Assembly: GCA_028278205.1 (NCBI GenBank)
Contig: JANQES010000011.1
Location: forward strand, 22,857-86,856
Source: Rhodothermales bacterium
GTDB taxonomy: Bacteria; Bacteroidota; Rhodothermia; Rhodothermales; Bin80
Direction: 5' to 3'
DNA: 64,000 nucleotides
How positions within the stretch are numbered: position 1 is the stretch's first letter; every line of letters starts with the position of its first letter. Under the pieces are notes generated by a model that did no database searches, had not been told where the DNA came from, and saw nothing but the letters and a program-made list of their open reading frames with translations. Of the stretch, positions 31,801 to 39,684 are shown piece by piece. The translations under genes and the position numbers were made by a program.

Positions 31801-33086
31801 CATCCGAAACGATCCTCCTTGCTTTCGACCCCGATAAGCTCGAAAAGATCATCGCCAACCTGCTCTCGAATGCCATCAAGTTCACGCCGGGGCCGGGCAC
31901 GATCCGGGTGACGGTCTCGGTGCCACCGCCAGCCTCGGACGAAGACGAGGCCGGCGTCGAGATCCGTGTCAAAGACAGCGGGCCGGGCATCCCCGAAGAA
32001 GAACGCGCCGCCATCTTCGACCGCTTCCATCAGGTAGACGACTCGCCCACCCGAACCCAGGGCGGCACGGGCATCGGCCTGGCGCTGACAAAAGAGTTGG
32101 TGGAACTCCACGGCGGCACCATCAGCGTCGAGAGCGAGGTAGGCTTCGGCAGCACCTTCACCATTCGGATTCCACTGATCGTGGAATCCGAAATTGAAAA
32201 ACCGGATGAAGCAACCGTAGACGCAGAGGCCCAGACAGCCGCATGGCTCATGCAAGAGCGGGAAGAGACAATTGAAGAGGAAACAGCAAAACCCTCGTCG
32301 CAGGCCGACCAACCCGCCCCTCTTAAAAGAAGTGACCTGCCGCTTCTTTTAATTGTTGAAGACCATGCGGATGTGCGGGCGTATCTGAGGGGATGTCTCG
32401 AGGCGCAGTATCGCATCGAAGAGGCCGAGGATGGGGTGGCGGGGCTGGAAAAGGCCCGGACGCTGATGCCCGACCTGATCATCACCGACGTGATGATGCC
32501 TCGGATGGACGGCCACACGTTCTGCCGGCACGTCAAAGCCGATAAAGCGCTCAACCACATCCCGGTTATTATGCTCACGGCCAAAGCCTCGGAGGAAAGC
32601 AAAATCGAAGGCCTGCTGGCCCGCGTCGATGACTACCTCTATAAACCGTTCAATGCGCAAGAACTCCAGGCGCGCGTGGCCAACCTCATCGCCGTACGCC
32701 GCCTGTTGCAGGAACGCTACCGGCGCGACCTCCTGCTCCAGGCCAGCGAAGTCTCGGTCCAATCAGCCGGCGACCTTTTCATCAGCGAAGCCCGCACCGT
32801 CGTCGAACGCCACCTCGACGAGGCACTCGACATCGACACGTTCGCCCACGAGATGCATCTGGAAAAGCGGCAACTTCAACGCAAGCTCAAAGACCTCACG
32901 GGCCAGACGCCCACCGAATTCATCCTGACGATCCGCCTGAGCCGCGCCAAACAACTCCTCGACGCGCAGGCCGGCTCGGTCTCGGAGATCGCCTACGACG
33001 TGGGCTTTAACAGCGCCTCGTATTTCACCAAACGATTCCGCGAACGCTTCGGCCTCACGCCGTCGGAATACGCCCGGCGGGCCTGA
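28824..33086 (+). CDS. Hybrid two-component system sensor/regulator (HTCC)
   Basis: A 1420-residue single-chain signalling protein. Signal peptide (1-24, ending LHAQ). Two seven-bladed Reg_prop propellers (about 25-690) with repeats such as IYEDRAGALWVGTWNGLNRFD. Y_Y_Y domain (about 710-785). One membrane span after WWRAGWAYGMYVLLLIGG (from about 794). Coiled linker, HisKA with ANISHEFRTPLTL (His897), HATPase_c (NLLSNAIKFTP, DSGPGIPEE, GTGIGLALTKEL), receiver domain with LIITDVMMPRMDG (Asp1222), and a C-terminal AraC HTH (VSEIAYDVGFNSASYFTKRF). Bacteroidota HTCCs sense polysaccharide fragments and activate nearby utilisation genes. No susC/susD pair is present here, so the target is unclear; the SSS symporter locus 2 kb downstream is one candidate. 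Confidence 0.95.
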   Translation: MRDGYKAFVCLLLAGSLAGSLHAQQPPLRFEHITTEQGLSQNSVNCIFQDRTGFLWIGTQDGLHKYDGYQFTVYRHNPDEPGSLSNDLVHAIYEDQAGALWIGTYGGGLNRFDRRTETFLPFKHSPGDSTSLSGDRVSSIYEDRAGALWVGTWNGLNRFDRETASFSPFTQDFDHPDNPPVSNNIVVRSIYEDETGLLWVGSEIGGLYRLDRDARTITVYRNDPDAPNSLSSNHVTALHEDRRGVLWIGTQRDGLKRFDKATGTATSYRHDTGDPSSLSADYVQAIYEDGAGALWVGTEGGGLNRFDRATGAFTRYTNDRADPHSLSSNRVTSIFEDRSGVLWVGTYGGGLNKYHRERERFTLYRHDPANANSLNDYSVHSIFEDRAGVLWVGTWHGGLTRFDRAANRFTHYVEGIDSLRHYSVRSIYEDATSTLWIGTDGRGLYQFDRTRQTFTPYLHPTEGEHLWKSIWQIYEDRVGTLWIASNRGLGRIDGTTRRITRYMNDPQGLTHNHVRAIAEDASGALWIGTRNGLNRFDRETETFARYRHDPQDPGSLSDHDILSIHIDKTGTLWIGTQRGLNRLVATSETAALFRRYRTAGGLPNEVIYGILEDDAGRLWMSTNQGLSHFDPETETFRNYDVSDGLQSQEFNRGAFFKSRRGELFFGGINGLNAFFPDSIRLNLHVPPVVITAVRKLDEAVVLKGASVPEIALSYADKYVSFEYAALDYANPSKHRYAYWLDGFDEAWIEAGARRLITYTNLDPGAYVFRVKGSNNDGIWNEEGAALRLTVHPPWWRAGWAYGMYVLLLIGGIVAAARFQRAHVLKKERERSFLREKELRAEAAEAWANYLQADNERKELELDKARELETAYQVLEEQAHRLEELDRTKSRFFANISHEFRTPLTLTLGPLENILSGVYGVVEKPVRAQLAVMHRSARRLLRLINQLLDLSKLEAGRMPLRAQHGNLVPFLKGIVHSFSSYAERKQLTLQFAAASETILLAFDPDKLEKIIANLLSNAIKFTPGPGTIRVTVSVPPPASDEDEAGVEIRVKDSGPGIPEEERAAIFDRFHQVDDSPTRTQGGTGIGLALTKELVELHGGTISVESEVGFGSTFTIRIPLIVESEIEKPDEATVDAEAQTAAWLMQEREETIEEETAKPSSQADQPAPLKRSDLPLLLIVEDHADVRAYLRGCLEAQYRIEEAEDGVAGLEKARTLMPDLIITDVMMPRMDGHTFCRHVKADKALNHIPVIMLTAKASEESKIEGLLARVDDYLYKPFNAQELQARVANLIAVRRLLQERYRRDLLLQASEVSVQSAGDLFISEARTVVERHLDEALDIDTFAHEMHLEKRQLQRKLKDLTGQTPTEFILTIRLSRAKQLLDAQAGSVSEIAYDVGFNSASYFTKRFRERFGLTPSEYARRA

Positions 33087-33242
33087 TTTTGGATTTTGGA
33101 TTTTAGATTTTGGATTGGATGCGGCGTGATGCGTTTTCAATAATCGAATAAGTCGCGACGGTCGGAACGGCTGAAGTTTATCATTTGAGATGACGGTGCT
33201 GAATTAGACCAATTCAAAATCCAAAATCTAAAATCCAAAATT
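33085..33242. repeat. Palindromic heptamer element H6
   Basis: Left arm GATTTTGGATTTTGG starts inside the TGA of the HTCC gene; right arm CAAAATCCAAAATCTAAAATC. The core shares ATCGAATAAGTCG with H2/H3 and CGGTCGGAACGGCTG plus ATTTGAGATGACGGTGC with H5, linking all four. Confidence 0.85.
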
Positions 33243-33483
33243 CTCTCTCATCAAAAATCGCGTTTTTTAACCCAAAAAGGCGTTTTCTATAACAAAAGCG
33301 ACAAAGACTATCACCATCGCGTCTGTTATCGTTTCTGACGCAACTGTGCCCTTCTTTCTGCGCATCACCCCGTATTCTGTGGTCAAATCGCGGTGCCGGC
33401 GGCCTCTCGGGCCACGGGAGCAACGCCGGCAAGACGCCGGGTTTTTCACACCTGACCACTCGTTCAAATCAAGGAGACGAATC
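33243..33483. other. Leader region with hairpin before a small lipoprotein gene
   Basis: No gene seen. A short stem CCGGC/GCCGG (33426-33440) followed by TTTTT looks like a weak terminator or attenuator 38 bases before the lipoprotein start. The segment GCCGGGTTTTTCAC plus RCCTRWYCACYCG recurs upstream of the sigma factor gene at 63371. AAGGAG (33470-33475) is the ribosome site of the next gene. Confidence 0.4.
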
Positions 33484-33945
33484 ATGAATACGATACGGCA
33501 CACCCGCCCCTACCTGCCCATTGCGGCGATCCTGCTGATGCTCACGCTCTCGGCCTGCGACAGCAACGACGCGCTCTCGGACCCTGAGCCCCGCAGCCCC
33601 GTCGCGACCGACGCCGGGCAATCCTATACCGTCAAGTACTCCGTCACGAGCCGGGGCGATGGCGAAGTCGCCTCCATCACGTACCGCGACGCCGGCGGCG
33701 TCTTGCGCACGGTGGAGCATCCGGCGTTGCCCTGGTCTATGGAGTTCGTGATGCACTCGGGCGATCAGGTCTCGCTCTCGGCCACCGGCACAGCTACCGC
33801 CGGGACGCTCCTGCTGAGCCTGTCTGCCATCAGCGATCATAAGTCGATGACCTTCAACAACGGGTGCGGCGAAGCGCCGTCTCTGCCCTTCCCGCTGTGG
33901 GGTCCGTCGTGCGATAACCTGAACGTGGATGAGTTTCTCCCGTGA
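33484..33945 (+). CDS. Small lipoprotein of unknown function
   Basis: ATG 33484 with AAGGAG eight bases before. A 153-residue lipoprotein, lipobox LSAC (Cys25). The mature domain (SYTVKYSVTSRGDGEVASITYRD-type strands, LPWSMEFVMHSGDQVSLSATGTATAGTLLLSLSA) reads as a small immunoglobulin-like beta-sandwich, similar in layout to MmpS-like or transport accessory proteins. Cys-containing tail NNGCGEAPSLPFPLWGPSC could form a disulphide. Followed by another lipoprotein gene 55 bases on; the two may be co-transcribed. Confidence 0.65.
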   Translation: MNTIRHTRPYLPIAAILLMLTLSACDSNDALSDPEPRSPVATDAGQSYTVKYSVTSRGDGEVASITYRDAGGVLRTVEHPALPWSMEFVMHSGDQVSLSATGTATAGTLLLSLSAISDHKSMTFNNGCGEAPSLPFPLWGPSCDNLNVDEFLP

Positions 33946-34000
33946 GGGATGCGCGCGGAAACACCCTTCTTTACCCGACTAAACAAGGCGAGGTACCGCC

Positions 34001-34816
34001 ATGACTTCCATACCATCCCTCCTTCATCTGCCCCTGTGGATCTCCGTCGGTCTGTTCTTCTTCACCGGCTGCGATTCCACCGATCAGGAGATTCTCATCG
34101 ACGGCGGCCCGCGCGAATTTGCGGCCAGAGCCGCGTTTTCCTTCGAAGTGACCGTTGAACACCAAACCCGGCTTCGCCTGGAGGCGATCAACGGAAACGT
34201 GGAGATCAACGGCCAGGCCGGGATCGGTTCGGTGATCGTTACCGGAGAACGAATCGTCGAATCGACCAGCCGGCGCGATGCCGAAGACCACCTCGACGCG
34301 TTGGAAATTCAGGTGCGCGACCTCACGGACGAAGTCTTCGTCCAGACGATTCAGCCGCACAATGGCATGCATCGCAACTACGTCGTCCACTACACGATCA
34401 CGGTGCCGCAAGACCTGGCCGTAGAGGTGACGCACGTCAACGGCATGCTTGCCATCGACGCGATAGAAAACGACGTGGCGGTCGAGCATGTCAATGGCAA
34501 CATCCACCTGGGGGCCATCACCGGCGATGCCTACGCGCGGGTCGTCAACGGCTTCATCGACGGCGACGTGACGATGCGCCCGGACGGCGCCATCACGCTG
34601 TCGACGACCAACGGCGGCATCGACCTGACGATTCCGACCTCGACCTCGGCCACGCTGTCGGCTTCGGTCAACAACGGCCTGATCCAAACCGCCAACCTGG
34701 CGCTCCAGAATCCGTCCGATTCGCCGCATTCGCTGGATGCCACGTTGGGCGACGGAGCCGGCACGATTGATCTGAAGACGTTGAACGGGAATATCAACGT
34801 GCGAGGCCGCGCGTGA
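34001..34816 (+). CDS. DUF4097-type beta-helix lipoprotein
   Basis: A 271-residue lipoprotein (FFTGC lipobox). The body is a run of short right-handed beta-helix turns of the DUF4097/putative adhesin type: LRLEAINGNVEINGQ, DLAVEVTHVNGMLAIDAI, VAVEHVNGNIHLGAITGDA, ARVVNGFIDGDV, ITLSTTNGGIDLTIP, SASVNNGLI, and ending DLKTLNGNINVRG. NG-turns repeat at about 20-residue spacing. These proteins are common near signalling genes in Bacteroidota; function is unknown. Followed by a 51-base perfect hairpin. Confidence 0.85.
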   Translation: MTSIPSLLHLPLWISVGLFFFTGCDSTDQEILIDGGPREFAARAAFSFEVTVEHQTRLRLEAINGNVEINGQAGIGSVIVTGERIVESTSRRDAEDHLDALEIQVRDLTDEVFVQTIQPHNGMHRNYVVHYTITVPQDLAVEVTHVNGMLAIDAIENDVAVEHVNGNIHLGAITGDAYARVVNGFIDGDVTMRPDGAITLSTTNGGIDLTIPTSTSATLSASVNNGLIQTANLALQNPSDSPHSLDATLGDGAGTIDLKTLNGNINVRGRA

Positions 34817-34838
34817 AGGAAATCACAAAGGCTGTAAA

Positions 34839-34889
34839 AAAGCGGGCGGGCGCTTCGTAGATTTGTTTCTACAAGCGCCCGCCCGCTTT
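34839..34889. repeat. Perfect 51-base hairpin with 33-nt core (possible terminator)
   Basis: AAAGCGGGCGGGCGCTT (34839-34855) is exactly complementary to AAGCGCCCGCCCGCTTT (34873-34889), with an inner GTAG/CTAC pair. The central 33 bases (34848-34880, GGGCGCTTCGTA ... GCGCCC) match the cores at 2602 and 14032. Located 23 bases after the DUF4097 gene, it may terminate transcription, though the T-run is short. Confidence 0.75.
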
Positions 34890-35003
34890 CCCGGATCTTC
34901 TCTTGAATTGTGCTATCTTGGGGGGATTACGAACGGACATATCGTTAGCCCCTGGATCGCGACCAGGCAAGCACGCCGCGTCGCTCTATTCACCCGCGTC
35001 TGC

Positions 35004-36578
35004 ATGATTACGTTCCTATCCTTCCTGGCCTTCACTGCCTTTGTGGCCGTCTTCTCCTGGTATAAGCTGCGAAAAGAAAAGCTCAATTCGCGCGATGGCT
35101 ATTTCCTGGGCGGGAGAAGTCTGACGGGGGTCATTATTGCCGGCTCGATGTTGCTCACCAACATCTCTACCGAGCATCTGGTGGGCATGAACGGCTCGTC
35201 CTACGTCAATGGCTTCATCATCATTGCCTGGGAGGTTACGTCTGCGCTGGCCCTGGTCGCAGCCGCCCTGTACTTTGTGCCCCGCTACCTCCGGATGGGG
35301 CTGACTACCATCCCGGAGTATCTCGAATACCGCTTCGATGGCTTCACGCGCACGCTGGTTGCGCTCTTTCTGACGGTGTCCTATGTGGTCACGTTGCTGC
35401 CCATCGTCCTGTTCACGGGGGCCATCAACCTGGAGAGTATCTTTAACATCTCTGAACTGCTGGGGGTAACCAGAACCGAAGGCCTGTGGGTAACCGTCCT
35501 CGTGGTGGGGGCCGTGGGATCCATCTACGCCATCTTTGGCGGCCTGAAAGCCGTGGCTTATTCCGATACCATTAATGGGTATGGGTTGCTCATCGGGGGC
35601 TTGCTCATTCCCGTGCTGGCCCTGATTGAAATAGGCGGCGGTAACATCCTGGGGGGCCTTACGAAGGTCTATAACCATAGCCCGGAGAAGTTCAATGTCA
35701 TCGGCGCGCAGGACTCGGTGCTGCCCTTTGAGACCCTGTTCACGGGCCTGGTGATCAATCAACTCTACTTTTGGTGCATGAACCAGACCATTGTACAGCG
35801 CGCGCTCGGGGCCAAGAATCTGATCGAAGCCCAGAAGGGCCTGCTCTATACGGGCGCCTTAAAATTACTGGTGCCCATCATCATCATCTTACCGGGCGTC
35901 ATCGGCTTCTACTATTTCGGGGATACCTTATTTGCCGAGCAAGACAGGGTCTATCCGGAACTCGTAAAAAGAGTCCTCCCTGTTGGGCTGTTGGGTTTTT
36001 TCGCGGCGGTCGTCATGGGCGCGGTGTTGAGTACGTTCAACAGCGCGCTCAACAGCGCCGCCACCATCTTCAGCATGGACGTCTACAAGCGGCACCTGGA
36101 TACGGAAGCCGATGAGAAGCGGTTGGTACGGGTGGGAAAGGTCGTATCGACCGTGCTCGCGGTTACGGCGATTGCCACGGCGCCGCTGGTTGCCAACGCC
36201 CCGGAAGGATTGTACCAGCTCCTCCAGCAACTCAACGGCATCTTCTTCATCCCTATCGGCTCGATCATGCTGGCGGGCTTCTTCCTGCCGAAGATTTCGG
36301 CTACGGGGGCGAAGGCGGCCTTGCTTGCCGGCCTGGTCTTCTACATCACGATGACCTTCATTCTGCGGGTGGACCTACACTTTGTGCACGTTTGGGGCAT
36401 TGAGTTTGTGCTCAACGTAATCATCATGTTCGTCGTGTCCCACTTCTATCCCACCCGCCGTCGTTTTGACCCGGACGATCAGGGGTTCGTGGATATGGCG
36501 CAGTGGAAGCACGCCAGATTTGTGGGGATCGTCTTAGTGGTGCTGACGATAGGTATCTATATCTGGCTTGGTCAATAA
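35004..36578 (+). CDS. Solute:sodium symporter (SSS family, SglT-like)
   Basis: ATG 35004 begins the first helix (ITFLSFLAFTAFVAVFSWY); the frame upstream to 34863 lies partly in a hairpin. About 524 residues with 13-14 membrane spans and SSS family signatures: DGYFLGGRSLTGVIIAGSML, LLTNISTEHLVGMNGSSY (sodium/substrate-site helix), GLTTIPEYLEYRFDG, FGGLKAVAYSDTINGYGLL, QTIVQRALGAKN and FFAAVVMGAVLSTFNSALNS. These symporters import sugars, amino acids or related solutes. The convergent Gfo/Idh/MocA gene suggests a sugar or inositol-like substrate. AT-richer base use than neighbours hints at transfer of this two-gene block. Confidence 0.92.
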   Translation: MITFLSFLAFTAFVAVFSWYKLRKEKLNSRDGYFLGGRSLTGVIIAGSMLLTNISTEHLVGMNGSSYVNGFIIIAWEVTSALALVAAALYFVPRYLRMGLTTIPEYLEYRFDGFTRTLVALFLTVSYVVTLLPIVLFTGAINLESIFNISELLGVTRTEGLWVTVLVVGAVGSIYAIFGGLKAVAYSDTINGYGLLIGGLLIPVLALIEIGGGNILGGLTKVYNHSPEKFNVIGAQDSVLPFETLFTGLVINQLYFWCMNQTIVQRALGAKNLIEAQKGLLYTGALKLLVPIIIILPGVIGFYYFGDTLFAEQDRVYPELVKRVLPVGLLGFFAAVVMGAVLSTFNSALNSAATIFSMDVYKRHLDTEADEKRLVRVGKVVSTVLAVTAIATAPLVANAPEGLYQLLQQLNGIFFIPIGSIMLAGFFLPKISATGAKAALLAGLVFYITMTFILRVDLHFVHVWGIEFVLNVIIMFVVSHFYPTRRRFDPDDQGFVDMAQWKHARFVGIVLVVLTIGIYIWLGQ

Positions 36579-36603
36579 TCCTTCCTCGATGTCCGTGTCA
36601 AGG

Positions 36604-36679
36604 AGGAAAGGGAGAGAGGGTGAAAGGGGGAATTTTTGTTTTGCCTCCCTCTCCCCCTTTCTCCCTTTTACCCTCTCGA
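36604..36679. repeat. Palindromic element, GGGAGAGAGGG family
   Basis: GGAAAGGGAGAGAGGGTGAA and AGGGGGAA face CCTCCCTCTCCCCCTTTCTC plus CCTTTTACCCTCTCG, with a loop around TTTTTGTTTTG. It lies between the convergent symporter and oxidoreductase genes, where a two-way terminator would be expected. Confidence 0.75.
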
Positions 36680-36713
36680 TTCAGGCAGAGCATACACGCA
36701 ACGGACAAACGCT

Positions 36714-38084
36714 CTAATATTCTCTCGTGGTGATAATGCCGGGCTGCGGAATCGGATACAGCCCATCCTGGTTCATAGCCAGCGGCGGGGGCGAATCCAT
36801 CGTAAGCTTGTCGACGTCCGGCGCAAACTCATGGTCGGAGTAGAGGATCTGATCATACGTGATCACATGTCCCGTATGCGCTGCCATCCGCCCCATCGAC
36901 GTCACCAGACTGGCTTCGGCTCCCCGTTTGACTTCGTTATAGGGTTTGTCTTCCCGGATCGCTTCGAGGAGGTCGACCCATTCCATCACGTACGGATTAA
37001 GTTCTGGCTGCGGGAAGGCCCACATCCTGGCTGCCTCCGAGAACGTGTGCCCTCGGAACGTGCATACCTGGCCTGGTGTGTGCCCCCGCGTGGAAACAAC
37101 CCCGCATCCGATGGTTCCATGGACGAAGCTCGCGAAGGATTCTTCACAACTCGGCATGTTGCGCCCGTTGAAGAAAAGCTTCGCCCCGTCCGGATAGGTA
37201 TACTCGACGGCATACGTGTCGAGGTTCTGATCGATGTTATTTCTGCGATAATGCCGGCCCCCGACGCCTCTGGCTTCGACGGGCCAGGCCCCTTTCATCC
37301 ACGACATCTCATCGATCTGGTGGATGTAAAAATCGCTATACATGCCGCCTGAAGCCCACAAAAAGCTGTGGAAATGCTTCACCTGATACAAGAGGTCGCT
37401 GATCGCGCCGGGGTTGGGGCCAACGAAGCCGTTTCCGTCCTCACTCATCCGATAGCCACGCATAGCTATGACTTCGCCGATCTCTCCGTTTCGGATGCGC
37501 TCGTGCAAGGCCTGCCGCCCGCGACAGTGGCGCACCATCAACCCGACACCCACCTTCAGGTTTTTTTGAGAGGCCTGCCGGGCCAGATCAAACATCCGGC
37601 GGGTGGTGGGGCCATCGACCGTGACGGGCTTTTCCATGAAGACATGCAGCCCTTTTTCGATGGCATAGGTGAAATGAACCCATCGAAAAGCCGGCGGGGT
37701 AGCCAAGATGGCGATGTCGCCCGGATTCAGGCAGTCCATCGCCTTTTTATACGCATCGAACCCGATAAACTTTTGATCCTCCGGCACTTCCAGGTATTGG
37801 CTGTGTTCCTCGCTCAGGGCGGTATAGCTTCTCGTTATCCGCTCCGGGAACACGTCGGCCATGGCGACGAGCTTCACCGGGCCGTTGTCTGCCTGGATAG
37901 CATTGACGACGGCGCCCGACCCCCGCCCGCCGCAGCCAATAAGAGCCAATTGCAAGGTGTTGTTCTCGGCAACGTGTACCGGCGGATCGGCCACGCGCAG
38001 CGGCACCATGGACGCAGCGGCTAAAGCGCCCGTTGTCTTCAGAAAATCACGCCGTGATGTAGTCGATGTACGCTGGTCTTTCAT
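36714..38084 (-). CDS. Tat-exported Gfo/Idh/MocA family oxidoreductase
   Basis: ATG 38084 follows a strong AGGAGG. About 456 residues. The N-terminus carries a twin-arginine signal (SRRDFLKTTGALAAASM), then the NAD(P)-binding Rossmann fold (LALIGCGGRGSGAVVNAIQ), GDIAILATPPAFRW and the family EKPV motif (GLHVFMEKPVTVDGP), and a C-terminal alpha/beta domain with the long FHSFLWASGGMYSDFYIHQIDEMSWMKG-type segment. Such periplasmic members act on sugars or sugar-like polyols and are common in marine Bacteroidota and Planctomycetes. It is convergent with the SSS symporter, so oxidation or isomerisation of an imported sugar is a reasonable guess. Confidence 0.92.
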   Translation of the reverse strand: MKDQRTSTTSRRDFLKTTGALAAASMVPLRVADPPVHVAENNTLQLALIGCGGRGSGAVVNAIQADNGPVKLVAMADVFPERITRSYTALSEEHSQYLEVPEDQKFIGFDAYKKAMDCLNPGDIAILATPPAFRWVHFTYAIEKGLHVFMEKPVTVDGPTTRRMFDLARQASQKNLKVGVGLMVRHCRGRQALHERIRNGEIGEVIAMRGYRMSEDGNGFVGPNPGAISDLLYQVKHFHSFLWASGGMYSDFYIHQIDEMSWMKGAWPVEARGVGGRHYRRNNIDQNLDTYAVEYTYPDGAKLFFNGRNMPSCEESFASFVHGTIGCGVVSTRGHTPGQVCTFRGHTFSEAARMWAFPQPELNPYVMEWVDLLEAIREDKPYNEVKRGAEASLVTSMGRMAAHTGHVITYDQILYSDHEFAPDVDKLTMDSPPPLAMNQDGLYPIPQPGIITTREY

Positions 38085-38349
38085 AGCATGCCTCCTGGGG
38101 CTTGAACGAGAGGGGGTAACCAAACGCCGATGTCAACGCGGCAGGACGCGCTTGAAACCGGGCTGATGCTATACGATTGGCTTTTTGCCCGTCAAGCACA
38201 AGCAGGAAATGGCGCCTTCTTGTGTAAGAAGATCCCTGACAAAACAACGACGAGCGTGCTACCAGCGCAACGGGGTAAAATATCGCTTAACTTTTCCCAT
38301 CTGCTTAGATACCTTGTACCCCCGCTTAACGAACCCACAACCGCACTCC

Positions 38350-39543
38350 ATGCCCCCAAATCCAAAATCTAAAATCCAAAATCCAAAATGGCGCGATTGG
38401 CGCTGGCAGATGCAGAACCGCATCCACAGCGTCGAGACGCTCCGGCAGTGGATCGATCCGACGGACGATGAACTGGAAGCCATCGAGGCCACAAAAGGCA
38501 TTTTTCGGTGGAACATCACGCCCTACTACGCCTCGCTGATGGATCCCGACGACCCCGACTGCCCGATCCGGCGGCAGGTGGTCCCGCGCATGAGCGAGAT
38601 GGCGCCCGACATCGTCGGCGTGGCCGATCCGTTGGAGGAGGAGGCCCACTCGCCCGTCAAAAACCTGATCCACAACTACCACGACCGTGTGGCGTTTTGT
38701 GTGACGGCGGAGTGCGCCATCTACTGCCGCTACTGCCTCCGCAAACGCATGGTCGGCGACCCGGCGTTCTTCATGAAAAAGGACGAACTCGAAGACGCCC
38801 TCGCCTACCTCGCCGCCCACCCCGAAATCCGCGACGTGCTCCTGACCGGCGGCGACCCGCTCACGTTCAACGAAAAACACCTCGACTGGCTGCTCAGCCG
38901 CCTCCGCGCGATCCCCCACATCGACGTCATCCGCTTCGGCTCGCGGATGCCGGTGAAACTGCCCTACCGCATCAACGACGCGCTGTGCGACCTGCTGAGC
39001 CGCTACCACCCCCTCTGGATCAACACCCACTTCAACCACCCCCGCGAACTCACCGACGACGCCGCCGAAGCCATCGACCGGCTGCTGCGCGCCGGGGTGC
39101 CGGTGGGCAACCAGACCGTGCTCCTGCGCGGCATCAACGATGACGTGGCGACGATGAAAGCGCTCGGCGAGGGCCTCGTCCGGATGCGCGTGCGGCCTTA
39201 TTATCTCTACCAGGCCCAACTCATCGGCGGCACGGCCTCGTTCCGCACGTCGATTGAGAAAGGCATGGAGATCATGCGCGCGCTCCGGGGCCGCACCACC
39301 GGCTTCGCCCTGCCCGAATACATCCTCGACACACCCTTCGGCAAAGTGCCGCTCAACGGCACCTACGTCCGCGGCCGCGCCGGCGACCACGTCGTCATGG
39401 AAACCTACGACGGCACCCTCTGGGCCGAACCCAACCCCATCCCCCTGGACGAAACGCGCTCCTTCACCCTCCCCGAAATCCCCCTCCCCGACGGCATCGC
39501 CACCATCCCCACCGGCGCGGCGACGTTCGTGCCGGTGGCGTGA
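38350..39543 (+). CDS. KamA-family radical SAM enzyme (lysine 2,3-aminomutase-like)
   Basis: Radical SAM protein with the cluster motif ECAIYCRYCLRKR (Cys-x3-Cys-x2-Cys), DVLLTGGDPLTFNEKHLDWL, IRFGSRMPVKLPYRI and a C-terminal PLP-site region (GRTTGFALPEYILDTPFGKVPL). Lysine 2,3-aminomutases interconvert alpha- and beta-lysine using SAM, PLP and an Fe-S cluster; some relatives act on glutamate or EF-P. Conserved homology begins at WRDWRWQMQNRI. The only ATG just before it (38350) puts MPPNPKSKIQNPK ahead, encoded by a heptamer repeat arm; an internal ATG at 38411 would drop the conserved WRDWRWQ. A TTATAAAACGTGAAACGTG arm follows the stop. Confidence 0.9.
   Translation: MPPNPKSKIQNPKWRDWRWQMQNRIHSVETLRQWIDPTDDELEAIEATKGIFRWNITPYYASLMDPDDPDCPIRRQVVPRMSEMAPDIVGVADPLEEEAHSPVKNLIHNYHDRVAFCVTAECAIYCRYCLRKRMVGDPAFFMKKDELEDALAYLAAHPEIRDVLLTGGDPLTFNEKHLDWLLSRLRAIPHIDVIRFGSRMPVKLPYRINDALCDLLSRYHPLWINTHFNHPRELTDDAAEAIDRLLRAGVPVGNQTVLLRGINDDVATMKALGEGLVRMRVRPYYLYQAQLIGGTASFRTSIEKGMEIMRALRGRTTGFALPEYILDTPFGKVPLNGTYVRGRAGDHVVMETYDGTLWAEPNPIPLDETRSFTLPEIPLPDGIATIPTGAATFVPVA
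38358..38389. repeat. CCAAAATC heptamer arm at the start of kamA-like gene
   Basis: Four to five seven-base units lie between the likely ATG (38350) and the first conserved codons, in frame, encoding NPKSKIQNPK. No opposite arm within 150 bases upstream. Confidence 0.75.
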
Positions 39544-39563
39544 TTTATAAAACGTGAAACGTG

Positions 39564-39684
39564 CTGATTCTCTACAATAACCAACTCTCGGCGCTGCCCC
39601 CAAAGATCGGACAAGTTGGTCTTCACGCCGGAGGGCCACCGCCTCTGGCTCTGCGAGCAACACGCGGCGGAGTATAAAACGTAG
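39564..39684 (+). pseudogene. Fragments of an LRR gene and another coding sequence
   Basis: 39564-39620 reads LILYNNQLSALPPKIGQVG, a leucine-rich-repeat unit of the same type as in the 17.5 kb gene, directly after an AAAACGTGAAACGTG repeat. In a different frame, 39616-39684 reads LVFTPEGHRLWLCEQHAAEY to a TAG. Neither has a start or family-length continuation. They look like leftovers of deleted genes stitched together at repeat arms. Confidence 0.45.

Noticed and set aside
12308..33242. Heptamer arrays considered as CRISPR-like repeats
   Set aside because: Units are 7 bases, lack unique spacers and occur as inverted arms, with no cas genes in the window.
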